Below the pieces are notes generated by a model that made no database searches, was not told the DNA's origin, and saw nothing but the letters and a program-made list of their open reading frames with translations. From positions 186,001-250,000 of the forward strand of contig LLEY01000015.1 in the NCBI GenBank assembly GCA_001414485.1: a DNA stretch of 64,000 bases. Direction: 5' to 3'. Every line of letters begins with the position of its first letter. The stretch's first letter is position 1. This DNA comes from Calycina herbarum. Taxonomy: Eukaryota > Ascomycota > Leotiomycetes > Helotiales > Pezizellaceae. The position numbers were made by a program, and so were the translations under genes. Of this stretch, positions 11,201 to 23,500 are shown piece after piece.

Positions 11201-14200
11201 ATACAAAATTTGTGTTCTCTCTGATCGAGACCTCAAAAGTTCATATCGTGATCCAAGGCGATATTGAGACTGAAGGCTATAATAAATCATTTGAACTAAC
11301 ACAAGTGTGTATACTCCTGAGTTCACGTCCACACTCTTCCTTACTTTTCCTTTTCCGCCTAATTCTTACCAGCCTCCTCAAAGCTTCCCTCATCATCCTT
11401 TCCATCCCCAACACTCTCAGTTCCACCACCCAACTAGAGTACTCTCAACTCCAGTCACTTCGACCTCTTTATCCCCCGTCTCCATCTCGGCGTCGCAGGT
11501 GTTTTCTACTGGCGCTGACCACTATTCTGGAAGACTCAAATATGGACATTTGAGAGACTCCAAGCAAGACTGCCAACAGATATCAGCATCTTTGGTGGTT
11601 TGGGGTTGTAATATTTAGATCGGGACAAAGAAGATCCGGAATCAAAGTAGTTACAATAAATTTTACGTCCCCTCTCGAAACTTTTGCTGTCGATAGAACG
11701 TCCACTATCAAAGGCACACTTTCAACACAAACTTAATTTGAAGGCTATCTGTACAACAGAGAGAGGAGGGCTCAAAGTTGATAAAAACTTCTCTTAGAGA
11801 GAACCTGGAACGATTATTCTTAGAAAATCGGATGGAACATTCTTGTCACAGGCAATAAGCTATTGCTAAGTCTTTCCTCTCACGAATGGAGATCAACATC
11901 TCTGCTTGTGAAAGTTATTTCCTTATATCTACGTGTGGAGATGTTTATATACCGAAACATTGTAACGAATAAGAGTTGACAACGAAGATGAAATGCCTCA
12001 AACTCCACCTTACCTGCACAAGCTCAAACCCTCGCCTATTCCTTGTTATATCCCAGAACTGGATTTCACTTCTTCCAAATCGAAGCCAAGTCCCACCTCA
12101 CAGCCATCCTACCTACCCCTATCTCAGCCTCAACCCTAAAGCAACGTTCCCCCAACAGTGGAGCCTCCTCTCTTACCTTCCAGAACAATGCAGAACCCAA
12201 AACCAAGCAAGGAGCCGCAGACCCATCATCCCATCATCCCATCATCAAACGTTACACTTCCTCCCATCTTCCATCCCACATTCCAGAAACCATCCAACAC
12301 CCTGAAACGCATTCAACAACCCGAAGTCCGGATACACAACATGACTGACTACACAACATCTCGCATCATAACCAACACAACATAAGCAAAAGCCCACGAA
12401 ACGGAAGTCTGAAACGAAACATTCAACGTAGAAACACTCCCCCGGTACCTAGAAGACAGAGACGATCACTCTCTTCACAGTAACAGGGCGTATGATGTTG
12501 CGAAAGATCGGGTGTAACCACAACCCTTCTTACGTCACACCCCAAGGAAACCTACATACCATCCAATCCATCAAACCATGTATCTTCCCATCACCCCCTT
12601 CCAGAACATTTCGGTCGTGCTACCTTCTTTTTCCATCAAGCCTTGCACGGCATCCAGCCTTGCCTCTCCTCGAAAAAAAAGCCACGTAACATCTAACTGC
12701 CGATTCAAGAAAGGAACGTGGGTCCTACCCGAGGAAAGGGAGACGAAGGCTAGTGGGCGATCTGGCGTACTGTTTTAATTTACGGGGCACGGGGAGTGAG
12801 GAAGGGGATGCTGTGTAACATCACACAATCGAATTCTCCCTAGAATGGAAGGAAGAACCGTACGAGCTAATGTGAATCCGAGATTTTGGGAAAAAGCGGA
12901 GGACGCGGAATTAGCCATAGAAAGCCCCATGACAACAATGTAAGAAGTCAAGTGAAGAAAAACAGAGAACTATTTGAATTCAAGGAGGGAAACATATAGA
13001 GCTCCTGAGAATAAAAGGGAGATCTGGACAATTTACGCAAAAGGAGCTTCAAGGCGGTCGGTCCACTGGAAATAGCAACAAAAGCACAGAATTAGACGCT
13101 TCGAATAAGACAAAACAGGTATTGCATATACTCTGGCCAAACTCTTCATCAAACAACTTGCTCAGACTGACTCGTCGTCGTCGCTCCATCCCAAATTCAA
13201 CAACCAGCAAAAATTCGATAGCAAACTCCCCCAATCCTAAACAGAAACCCTATGCTCGCCCTCTCCATTCAAGCCGTGACTTACTTCAATCAAAAAAGAA
13301 TGGCACCTCTAGTCGTCACTTTCTCCTCGCCAAACCAGTGTTTCTGGTAGTTGTTATACGTAGTTTCGAATTAACCTATAATAAAACCTTGCGTCCAAAG
13401 TATACAAGCCCGAGGATAGGCTACCTAGCCTCGAACCCCTCCACATCTAATTTTCATTTGTAGAAACAGACAACGACTCTATAGCTAGCCAGCTACCCAG
13501 CTAGCCATAAAACTAATACTACCCTCAAATCCAAATCCAAATCCAAATCCAAACAAGCCCCCGAAAAAAAACCTACAAACACAAACCTCTCTCCCAAAAA
13601 AAACACAAGTGCAACAATATCTCCCACGAACACGTAAAAAAGAAACCAACAACCCCCAAAGGGCTGCAAACAAAAAAAAAGGAAAGGAAAGGAAGGAACC
13701 GCTAACCAAGTCCTTCATTTCCCTAGGATCCCCGAGAGAAAAAGAAGAAGAAATTCCCACATCTTTAATATCGTGAAAAGAGGTAGTTGAGAACGAGACC
13801 TCACCTCACTCCTATATATAAAAAACCCCCTAATGATATCTAGAGCAATGCCTCTCAGCAACCAGCAAATTCCACCCCTGCCGCACGCGGTGAGCCTCTT
13901 CACGAACGAACGAACCAATCCCCAAATCCCAATTCCATCTCCATCTCCATCTCCATAAAAAGAAAAGACCTACGTAAACGACGAGACATCACTCATCTTC
14001 AACCCAACACGGAGCTACAACTCACCCATCCTCGACCCACACCACAATCGACAACAACTCAGAAATCGATAGCAAGTATTCCCATTCCAACTTCATTCTT
14101 CCTCAGGCATCACAAACTCCCCAACAGCAGACGTGGAAAATTCGTGTAGAGAACTAGCCAAGTCCTTCGGGTAAAGAAAGGAAAATTCAGCCGTCCAACT

Positions 14201-15955
14201 GTCAAACACCACGAGAATGTGTGAAAGTGGAAAGGTTGGGTTCCGGTGTGGGAATTCTCAATGCCCGGGACAGACTTGAAGTTATATGTCGATTTCTACC
14301 ATGGGTCCTTGGTGTATCGTCAACTCACAAATGGTATATGCAAAACGCGAGTGGGGTACATGAATTAATTGGTCGACCAACAGTTGCTTGGTAGAGTTTA
14401 TCCGTCCACCCCGAATTGGGGACATCACTCTGTTCAAGAAGGCACGGGAATTCACTGCTCGCTGCTTCATCACAACACAAGAAGAATGAAACAAGCACCC
14501 ATTGTCAAAAATACACTTCTTCATTCCATTAAAATCAAACTCTCGTTCAATCCCCACCAACACGCCATCAAAAGAGAAGCCAGACACCACAAAGTATCAA
14601 CGCCACCCCCTCGAAGATTTGTACTCGCGTACTCCCTCATTCTCAACTCCACGTCCCTGAGAAATTAAAAAAAAAGACAATTAGAAGAAAAAAGAATTAC
14701 AAAGAGTTTCAGACAGCCATCCCAAGTCTAGTTCGCGAATATCAAAACCCCCCAACCGATTTTTTTTGTGGTACTTTTCGTTCTTCAACCCCCCTCCCAC
14801 CCCTTCCACGTAATGATTTGCGAATCGCGTGAGCAAATAGCAATGTAAGAAGAAAAGAGAAACACAACAATCTAAACAAATTCCAAAATCGCCTCCCTAA
14901 AACACCAGAGAAGCAAACAAGACAAACAGAGAAAAGGAGAAGAAATGTACAACAATTTTTTTGGGGTCGTGTCCAGTCCAGTTGCCACTCCTCCAAACCG
15001 CGGTAATTTCAAAGACCAATCGCGGGAGAGCAACAAGGGGGAACCGAACAAACAAGAAAGAGAGAGAAGAAAAACCTGAAGAGCCTTTGCCGCCCAACAG
15101 CCCAAACAAGGAGGTCTGGTCCACCAATTATGACCCCACCATGTAGAATCAAACACGATCATCGTATTACAAGCCCAAACGTGCTTTTAGAATTGGAAGG
15201 TAGGAGAAATATCAGGAAAGGAAAAATAGAAAGGTCGTCATACTTTGTCAAACAAGAAACACGTCGGGTAGCGGTGGTTGATTGCCAAATGTGATGTGCT
15301 GGCTGTACTGTACTCCACGCAGCAGTTGCAGAAAAGGTAATGCCAAACAATCGTCCACCGCTCGTTCTGTGCTGCCGAAGCCGCTTGATTGGCTTGCCGA
15401 GTGCTGAGTGTCGACATGTAGAAAGGAGAAGAAGGAATCGTCATCGTGCAAGTCGTTATTCGCGGCAAAAGGGTCGAGGAAAAGAAAGGCGTATCGAGAG
15501 AGGCATCTATGGTCACAAATGTTCGTCGTTCCGAAATTCAGGGGCCACGGTTCGGGGATAAGATCTTGTGTTGGCGGTGATGGGATCGCCCTTGCAGCGC
15601 AAGCGACCAACCCTGCAAGCTCAGCACAGGCCCTGGAGGCCAAGCCCAAGACCACCAAATCGGCTGCATGATGCATTCTCCCACGTCGACGAGAGGCCGC
15701 TGTCAAAAATTGTTTTTTTTCTGGAACCTGACAGCTTTTGGGCGACGCAAACTGGTTGACATGGGCAATCGCAATAGGGCTGCAAAGCTGATGTCAGTGG
15801 CTATTTTCGTCTTCCCCCCAGAACCGCTCCAGGCCAGGAACGTGGTTTCCGAGATACGATGTGTGTAAACCACCGATCGTTTTCCCCCAACGAACGAGAT
15901 TTGGAATAACAGGATAACATTACGTACCGGCAACAACGAACGAAAAGTGACACAA
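11201..15955. other. Gene-poor stretch rich in simple sequence
   Basis: No gene is supported here. The plus strand is strongly C-rich and C/A-rich (11330-11500, 11990-12420, 13100-14050), so it yields Pro/Ser/His-rich open frames that look like untranslated or non-coding DNA rather than proteins. A hexanucleotide repeat lies at 13527-13554 and short (CCATCT) repeats at 13932-13956. The part nearest 15955 is the 3' flank of the six-cysteine protein gene. Confidence 0.45.
13527..13554. repeat. Simple repeat (AAATCC)n
   Basis: Four to five near-perfect copies of the hexamer AAATCC in an A/C-rich non-coding region. Confidence 0.85.
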
Positions 15956-16120
15956 TCAGGCCTTCATCGAGCAGGGCCGGCAAGTCTTGAGCTTGCAGTA
16001 CTTGCACTCGTAGATGTGGTTGAAGGGCCCGGCGTGACACATTTGGCAAATCCATTGCACCATGGTGGTATCCGACTTGAGCATGATGAAGGAGTGACTG
16101 CAATATCCGGGGACTGCCAT
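15956..16120 (-). CDS. Small six-cysteine (zinc-ribbon-like) protein, 54 residues
   Basis: Single-exon frame starting at ATG 16120 in a strong context (AAGACCATGG); the frame extends upstream only through a GTG. The C-terminal half carries three CxxC pairs: Cys25/Cys28 (WICQMC), Cys39/Cys42 (ECKYC) and Cys47/Cys50 (KTCRPC), spaced x10 and x4, and the protein ends SMKA. Such spacing is typical of structural zinc sites, and I recall similar short fungal proteins with a CKYCKLKTCRPC-like end, but I know no function. Cys7 and His9 or His29 could add ligands. The gene stands alone: no other gene is supported for 8.4 kb on its 3' side or 9.7 kb on its 5' side. A small Zn-binding regulator or adaptor is one guess; a fragment of a larger gene is the alternative. 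Confidence 0.72.
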   Translation of the reverse strand: MAVPGYCSHSFIMLKSDTTMVQWICQMCHAGPFNHIYECKYCKLKTCRPCSMKA

Positions 16121-17530
16121 GGTCTTGGTTGAAGAAGCCACTTTGAAGAGTTCACTACAGCAGTAGGTGGTGTGTTGAGGAGAGTCTTCGAGGGTGGAAC
16201 TTGGAGGTCGTTAGCACTTCTCGAGATGAGTGGGAGAAGGAGAAGATATATACATACCTCGCGATTGGTCAATAGTAGAGTGTATGGAGTACCGTTTGTC
16301 CAGAGATGGTTTGTTTGGCTTGTCAAGAAGATTTCTGACTGGAGAGATGGTGAGGTGCGAGAGTTGCGCTAATGATGCCGAGAAATGGCTATGATAGGAC
16401 GTGAACTGTTGCGAAAGCAAAGCTTAAAGAGGGACCGCCCAAAAGTGAATGTTCCGGATGCTTCCAAAAGTCCAATTGACAAGAGGGTTGAAAGTTGAAG
16501 AGAGGGACGGTGGGTGTCTTGGAGAAATAGATAGTGGGCGGTGGTTGAGTTGTCCAATGAAAGGGTGAGCTTTGTCGACTAAGCACGCTTTGCTTCTTTC
16601 TCCAACCAGCTACTTTTATAGGTGGTGGAGGGAGGTTGTAGTCAACGGAAATGGTACAAGGTGGGTTCTTGTGTTGTTTCTGATGGGATGATGAGACGAG
16701 GAGACAGATGAGGAGACAGATGAGGAGAGAAGAGCTGCAAACTTGCCCAACAGAAGCACTCCTACCCAAGGAGAGGTACGTATGTATATAAGGGAGGATC
16801 GGATTAGGCCCCGGTGACGATTATGATTATGATTATGATTGCCATGTCTGATTCTCACCGGATACTTACCGTGGCAGCAGGCGAGAGACCTCATGGGGGA
16901 AGAGGGTTGGGGTGGATGAGTGCAGGGAGAGATGGGTCGGGGAGAGAGGAAAGGAGGGAAGGGGCAGGGGGGAAGAGCCGCCATTGGGTCTGGGATGGAT
17001 GGAGACGGACGACTAGGTGGGGAGGTGGGTAGGTGGGTAGGTGAGAGAGAGAGTTTGGTCTGGCAGTGGCAGTGGCAGTGGCAGTCTGCGGAGGACCATC
17101 CACGTTTTGAGTATTGCATTCAGATATGATTCAAGCGGGGCGTCGTAGCCTCCCCTCTGCTGTTGAACGGTGCGGTGCGGTACGGTACGGTGCAATGCGG
17201 TGCAATGCGGTGCCATGGCTAAGCTGCTGCTACTGTTGGCTTGGGCATGATGCTATGCCATGCCATGCCATGCTGGTTTGGGTTTTTGCTGCCATGCTGC
17301 TGCCGGGCAAAGAGCAGATGCCCTGGCTGGCTGGTTGCTGGCTGGCTGGCGGGTTGCTGGCTGGTTGCTGGACTGGACTGGTTACCTTACCACTTGAAGG
17401 CAGTTTGTGGTAAAGCGACGACACGACACTTAGAGTTCTTGTCCGAGCTCCCGGCCAAGAGCAGGAGCAGGAGCAAAAGCAGGAGCAAAAGCAGGAGCAC
17501 ATCGTGGACAAGCAGGTAGCGTGGTTTCAT
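16121..17530. other. 5' flank of the six-cysteine gene, minisatellite-rich
   Basis: Contains the expected promoter and leader of the minus-strand six-cysteine gene. TGCTGTAG at 16161-16154 (read on the minus strand) could be the acceptor of a 5'-leader intron. From 16.8 to 17.5 kb it is packed with short tandem repeats, listed separately. No protein gene was found. Confidence 0.45.
16819..17500. repeat. Cluster of short tandem repeats
   Basis: Several unrelated microsatellites and minisatellites lie side by side: (GATTAT)n at 16819-16840, (GGCAGT)n at 17060-17084, GGTGCAATGC/GGTACGGTGC variants at 17168-17213, (ATGCC)n at 17253-17273, (GGCTGGTTGCT)-like units at about 17322-17372, and AGGAGCAAAAGC units at 17458-17500. 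All are visible by eye. Their clustering in one 700-bp block upstream of the small gene is unusual for this window. Confidence 0.8.
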
Positions 17531-20500
17531 TGCGACTTGGCTTGGGTGAGGTCCAGAAGCAACCTCAAGTGGAGTGGAGAGTGGAGATGGAAAGAGTCCA
17601 GAGAGTCAGGGTGAAGGTGGAGAAATCATGAAAATAGCTTCACATGGTATGGCCAGCAACTTGACTGCCGTGGCGTTTTCCACCAAAGCCGAGAGCCGGA
17701 GTGGGGTCTCAGAAAGAGCCTCCGCGATTGGTAACTGGGTACATTTATAGATATTACCTACCACATCGCCTTCTGTGCAGAATGCATTCGTCGTTCAATG
17801 CTTATGATAGGCTCGACAATACACCCGGAAAACTTCATTTCAACGAGCCGGAAAACAAGAAATGGAGATGTTACAAGTGCTCATGGAATTGAGGGGAATA
17901 AGGGGCAAAGGCTCTAGTCTAGGTTGCAGATACACCGATGTAGCGATCCATTCATATCGCCGTGCATCTGCATCAGTAGCATGTTTATAGTAGGGATAAA
18001 CTATTGTTGTGAAGGAGGCAGTGGATGCTATGCAACCTCCGTCCAGGATGATATTGTGGTAACGGGGTGGCCAGCAGGGAAAAGAGTTCAGGATTATCAC
18101 CACTGGTGGTACCACAATCGGTCACTGGATTTGAAGTCGCGTTTTCACTCTGTGGGGTGGTCATGGTGGTCATGGTGGTGTTCAACACGTCTTTAAGTTC
18201 TGCCAACTCTGGCTCTGACCGTCTCGAAAGTTAGGGCCATCCGGAAGCTTGCCGCCGAACCCTCTTTCTGGCCAGGGCAGGTTCCCCCTCCATGTTGACG
18301 ACCGGCGGTGTAAAGTCTATCATTCTAAAGGATATGACTGATATTATCGTAAAAAGGAAAAGGTGCGGTGTTTTGCTCCATGGTGGAGAAAGGAGTTTAC
18401 GAGGGAGGATGGGAACTGGATTGGCCCATGACGACCTGGTATCCTGAAGTATTGCCAGAATCGTTATGTTATGCGAGGGGTGAGTATATGTCGACCCTAA
18501 AAGGGACGGACAGGCTGGGCATGACGCCGTTGAGGGCGTGAAATGACACGAGAATTCGCTCCCCAAGCCCTATCTGGGGCTCAAGTCAAACAGAGGTGCG
18601 CAGAGAGAAGGGGGAAAAGGAGAAAGGGCGAAAGAGCGTTCGAGAGAGGGAACCAACCACGAGGCAGAAGACAAGCATGCCATATAGGAGACAAGGGGTT
18701 GGCCGTTATAATGTTCCACAGAAAGCGACTTAACAGTTGTGGGTTAAGTCTTGTTAGGTCATAGCATTGCCTTTACCATCGCTAGGTACTGGCGTTATTA
18801 GCACACGGCGTCTCCATGAGTCGAGTCGAGTCGAGTTGAGAATGGAATGGCATGGCAGAGAGGCAGAGGATGGAGGCAATAGTGGTGCAGGCGCAGAAGC
18901 AGGCCGCAGAAGTAGTTGGTTCCGTAGATGCGATGCGAATGCTCCGACCAGATATAGCAAAACCTCGTGGCAATATGTACGAACCAACAAGGGCGAGAAG
19001 GGCTCTGCCTCCGGATTCGAGAGCAGCTAGCGGAAGCGGCAGCGTTAGCGCATCGGCCCCGCTGCGAACGAGTGTCTTGAGTCGCAACGAGCGAGCCCCG
19101 ATGCGGCTTGACTCCTGTCAAAGTTGCAGATGTCGGGGTTCCAGGTTGAGGGGAGAAAAGAGGTCAATGGATGAGGTGTTTTGACGCTGGTGGAGAGACT
19201 TCGTCGCCCAGCAGCTAGGTAGGCTGACTAATAAACGCTAATGAGCGGCGGCCTTAGCAGCCTTGCGAGCCTCGTCCCTCTCTCCACCCCGCCCGAAGTC
19301 AACAAGTCAAGTCTCGGACCGGTAAGATACAACCTTCAACTCTACACCGCATTTTCAACATCCCAACCGTCCATTGACCCGGCAAATGTCGATGATCTGA
19401 CCATTACAAGATTACACAACTCACCAAATCCATATTTCGCTAAACTGATGACTCGAATGATGCCCCCAGGACGACGGACCCCAATCAACTTGGCACAAAA
19501 ACACCCACACCTTTCTGGTCACCATCTCGACATCGACACACACCTTTGGTGAAGGTTGCAAATCGACATGGTCAGCCATATTGCGCATACGTAGAGTAGC
19601 CAACATATAAAACGCACACCGAACAGAGCAAAGCGGTCAGATGCATCCGGCGGGTGGATTTAACATGGCGGCAGTTTAGCTACAGTTCCTCGTCCAGGGA
19701 GAGGCAGGGTTTCAACTCGGTCCGCCCATAACCTTGGTCTCGGTAGAGGGCATTCCAACACGGGGCCGCAAGGCTGCGACGATCTCAAATCGACAGTTGA
19801 TGGAACAAGGATGATGGGCAAGTCTTTCAAAGTCCGGTGTCCAAGGGATCCCCCGGGGAAGGACGAACGCTTGTGGGATGACGGAGCCTTGTTCCTATTG
19901 TGGCCTCGTAACGGTAGCCGTGATAGAACAACTCTATTATCACCCATAGAACTCGGGGGCTTTGGCTTCGATGCCCATATCAGTTTCAACTCAAGGCAAT
20001 GAATGTCCCTTTTAATTTGGATCAACAGAGTACGGAGTGCCTTCTCTTTCCACGCCCCGCCTGCGCACGCAAGCCAGTTTGATCATATCACCTGCAGGAA
20101 TATCTCACCTGCCGCGAACGATATCATCGCGAGGTGAGACACATCTGACTTGGCTCTTTAAACCTACACCCTTACGCCACATAACTAGCCACAAAGTAGC
20201 CATCTTGAATGGCAGAGGAAGACGCATGTGGGATACAACAGCCAGATCGCCATGATTTCGTACATCCAACGATTCCACCGCAGCATTCGGCTACGCCCGA
20301 ACGCCGATCCGACCCTCTCCCTCCTTTCAAAGCTGTAAGCTGGCACAGTTCTCAGCGGGCCTTAAGATATCCGTCTTATATGTTGCAATCACCTCCTTTC
20401 ATAGTTGGGCTTCGTACCTCGAAGTAATTCAACAATCACCTTTTCGTCTGACATGCCACCTCATGTGCAGAATATGTAGCCAGCGTTACATTAATGATGA

Positions 20501-23500
20501 GAACATCCTCACCAACACCCAATATTAGCAACACTTGCGTGTCCAAAGTATTTCAAGGAACTGCTGAGATACCTACCTATCTTCTGCCATATTTGATTAT
20601 CCTGCTGATCAAAAACGCAAGTTCACACATCATTTCCTTGCGACGTCGAAAAACAGGCCTGCATTGACCAGGTTTCCCGCATGTAACCGGGACCTATGAA
20701 AATTCCCCGAAGGCAAGCCAGCCATGGGCCTGGGGTGTGTCCCCTGTCCTCAACTCTTTTGCCCATTACAGTTGGGCAAAAATTGTAAGAGGAGCTGTAA
20801 TCGCCCTTAGACGCGGAATGTATTTCAAACGGGATGATTTATCCAAGAATCCCATATTAAAGGCTGTCGATACAACCCGATTGTAACAATGGAGAAGCTG
20901 CAAAGGTTTCGAGCACCTACAGGGCGCACAGCATTCAACCATACGGAGATTTTACTGAGCTGCATACGGTACGCAGGAAGCCCAGGGTGCCATATGCTCG
21001 GGTATTGATCCGATATTGGAGGGGAGGACCCTCCGTTCGCTTCACCAGCGGTCATGTTCGATTGCTCACTATTCTCTGAACATTGTTCAATTATCAGAAG
21101 TGGGAAGGCACGCCTAAACATCACATCGCAGAGGCGTCAAACACGCGTTTCCCTCGAAATGCGATCTAACCTCTTGAACACCGGCTCCGAGGACAGTTTG
21201 AACGCCACAATGTTTTAGACACGCAATCAGTATGGAAATATGCACTTCGCTGCTTCTGGAAGTAGTAGTTTGCTTGGCTTCCAAATTCGCTCCCACGCTT
21301 CACATAAGTACCTCGAGAGAACCACCAGGGTACCCTTTCACCAAGTCAATCTTGACGGCTATGGGTAACCAAGACCGTGGAACTGATCCTATTTGTTGTT
21401 TGAATTTAAGAAAAGTAAAATTCAGCAGCAACCAATCAGAAGTCAACGAACCAAAGAAATTATGTGGTGCGGCATTCTAAGCGCCCGACTCTTGCCTTCA
21501 AGATCACTGGTCACTGACAAATTCAAGTTCCAATATTATGGTGGCATCTCCCAATAGATTGGTTTGAACAAGCAACAAACGACAGACAACATCGTGGTCT
21601 GATCGTCTGAGTTCTCGTCATATTCCATTCTCGTGATAGTAGTCGGTTGATTTCGCTTATTACTGTCAACTGCCATTGACTTGTGCTCTACCCTTTCAGC
21701 CTACCAAATTGTTTGTGTACAGTTGGAATTATATTGCTCACCAAGCAGTGCATATTCTGACTCGACTGCGCTTCTCTCTTCTGAAGCGCTATCCATTAAT
21801 TCAACCCAACCAGCCATTGCTTATGACCAAGAAAGCAACATATCGTTCGTCAGCAGCCCCTGAATCAGATTTACGATGGAAGATCACACAATGCATAACG
21901 TTCGGATGAAAATTCTCCACGTCTGCTCGTCTTGCCATCGTTTCCCGATGTGGGCATCAACCCCAGACGATAATGATAGCAATAAGAATAAGATGCGATG
22001 CTTGACAACGGTCATGTGGTACTTGTTTGTTGACAGAATCATCGAAGCTGCCCACTATGCCGTCATGCTCTAGAGAAAAGCCAAGTATATCTTCCGAAGG
22101 TGGGATCGGCAAACTAATGGCATTCACACTTTCAAGCTTTGTATACGTTTTCTGATGGCCTTGGAAGGCATCGAGTCTCTGGGTTCTCGACAGAAGAGGA
22201 ATTTAAAGACGAAGGGTGGTGTCTGCAATTACTAGGGTATCGCCGTTCTAGCCTGTTCTATGAATTGGTTCTTGTTCCGCAGATCCCATCAGCGTTATAC
22301 AATTTCACCCCTCAATCTTACCTACCGTTCGCTGTTCCTTTCGCTATTTCTCTTCCCCCACCCAGCATGCGGTGGACAGCAGCCATGAAAACCTCGCTAC
22401 CTCAGCGCAAATACAGCAATGAAGCCTTGTATATCAAATCACTTTGAGATACTCAATCACTTCTCAATCAAATCACCTCCACACCTCGGCAAATTCCCAC
22501 AAATTGAATTTCTGTGCAACACCGTTGTGGGCGCCCTATCCCACTCGACGCTTTGCAACGCGTTTCTTGCCCGCTTCAATCCCAGAACCCACCATCCGAG
22601 GTGCATCTCATTCTACATGATCCATGCCACACACTGATATGTGACTAGGCAGAGGCTTGATGCGGATAAGGATCCCTCCAATAAAACATGTCCTCGCCGC
22701 AGTGAGTCTGGCACCCGTTTCGGCAAACCCTTCCTTCACCCAATTATCTCCAGTCCTCTGGCCTCTCGCATTTCACGACACATCCTGTCAAAGATAACAT
22801 TTAAGAGTTACATTTAAGATCAAGCCAAAGGGATAAATTTGGATATGCAAACCCCTTTGATGTGAGCAGTTCGGCACCACGAAGGTGCCAACACTCGGCA
22901 TATTCTCACTTCATGACCCGAGCCTTGGAGCGAACATTGGGTGATCGGACCGAGGGAAGGGGAAACCATGAAGGAAAATCTTCCTTATTTTGGTCGCCTA
23001 AAATTGCCACGTTGGCCGTCGATATTGGAGAACGGGTGCGGTGTTCCGCGTCATGTTGAACTATGGTAAATGGATATAAATACTCCGAAGGCATTGCGAT
23101 GATATAGCTACCCCGCCCCATTCTGAGGTCCACGTGTGCTCACACCCGCTGAGTTGCATCTTCCGGTATCGTATTCTCCCCTCGTTTTCTTCAAACCCTT
23201 CCCCGCAAATCTCTCGTGACACAGGAAGTGAACTACAACATACTTGCCATCAATCAGATCGATGGTGGGTTCAATAAACTCTGCAAAGAGTCGATTTCAA
23301 TGCGGTCCTGTTGGCGCAGAGAATTGTTTATTTCCAACGCCGACACCTCGCTGAAACTTGGCTCACTCGATCTCGACTCTTTCGACGTCACACAAACCCC
23401 CCCCCCCTCAACCCACCAACGAGGCACAGTGGTAGCAACACTTGCACGGCATTTCCCTAAAGGAGCTGCGCATCATACTCGAAGTGTCTTTTGTCATAAA

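Noticed and set aside
11212..12385. Pro/Ser/His-rich plus-strand frames
   Set aside because: They follow from the C/A-rich composition; all three frames look alike in bias and none carries a domain or good start context.
15248..15706. 152-codon minus-strand frame near the six-cysteine gene
   Set aside because: No ATG in a good context at its start, no domain, and several equally open frames overlap it.
18231..18566. Minus-strand frame with MEGEPALARKRVRRQASG, resembling a nuclear protein start
   Set aside because: The frame ends directly afterwards and no phase-compatible downstream exon was found.
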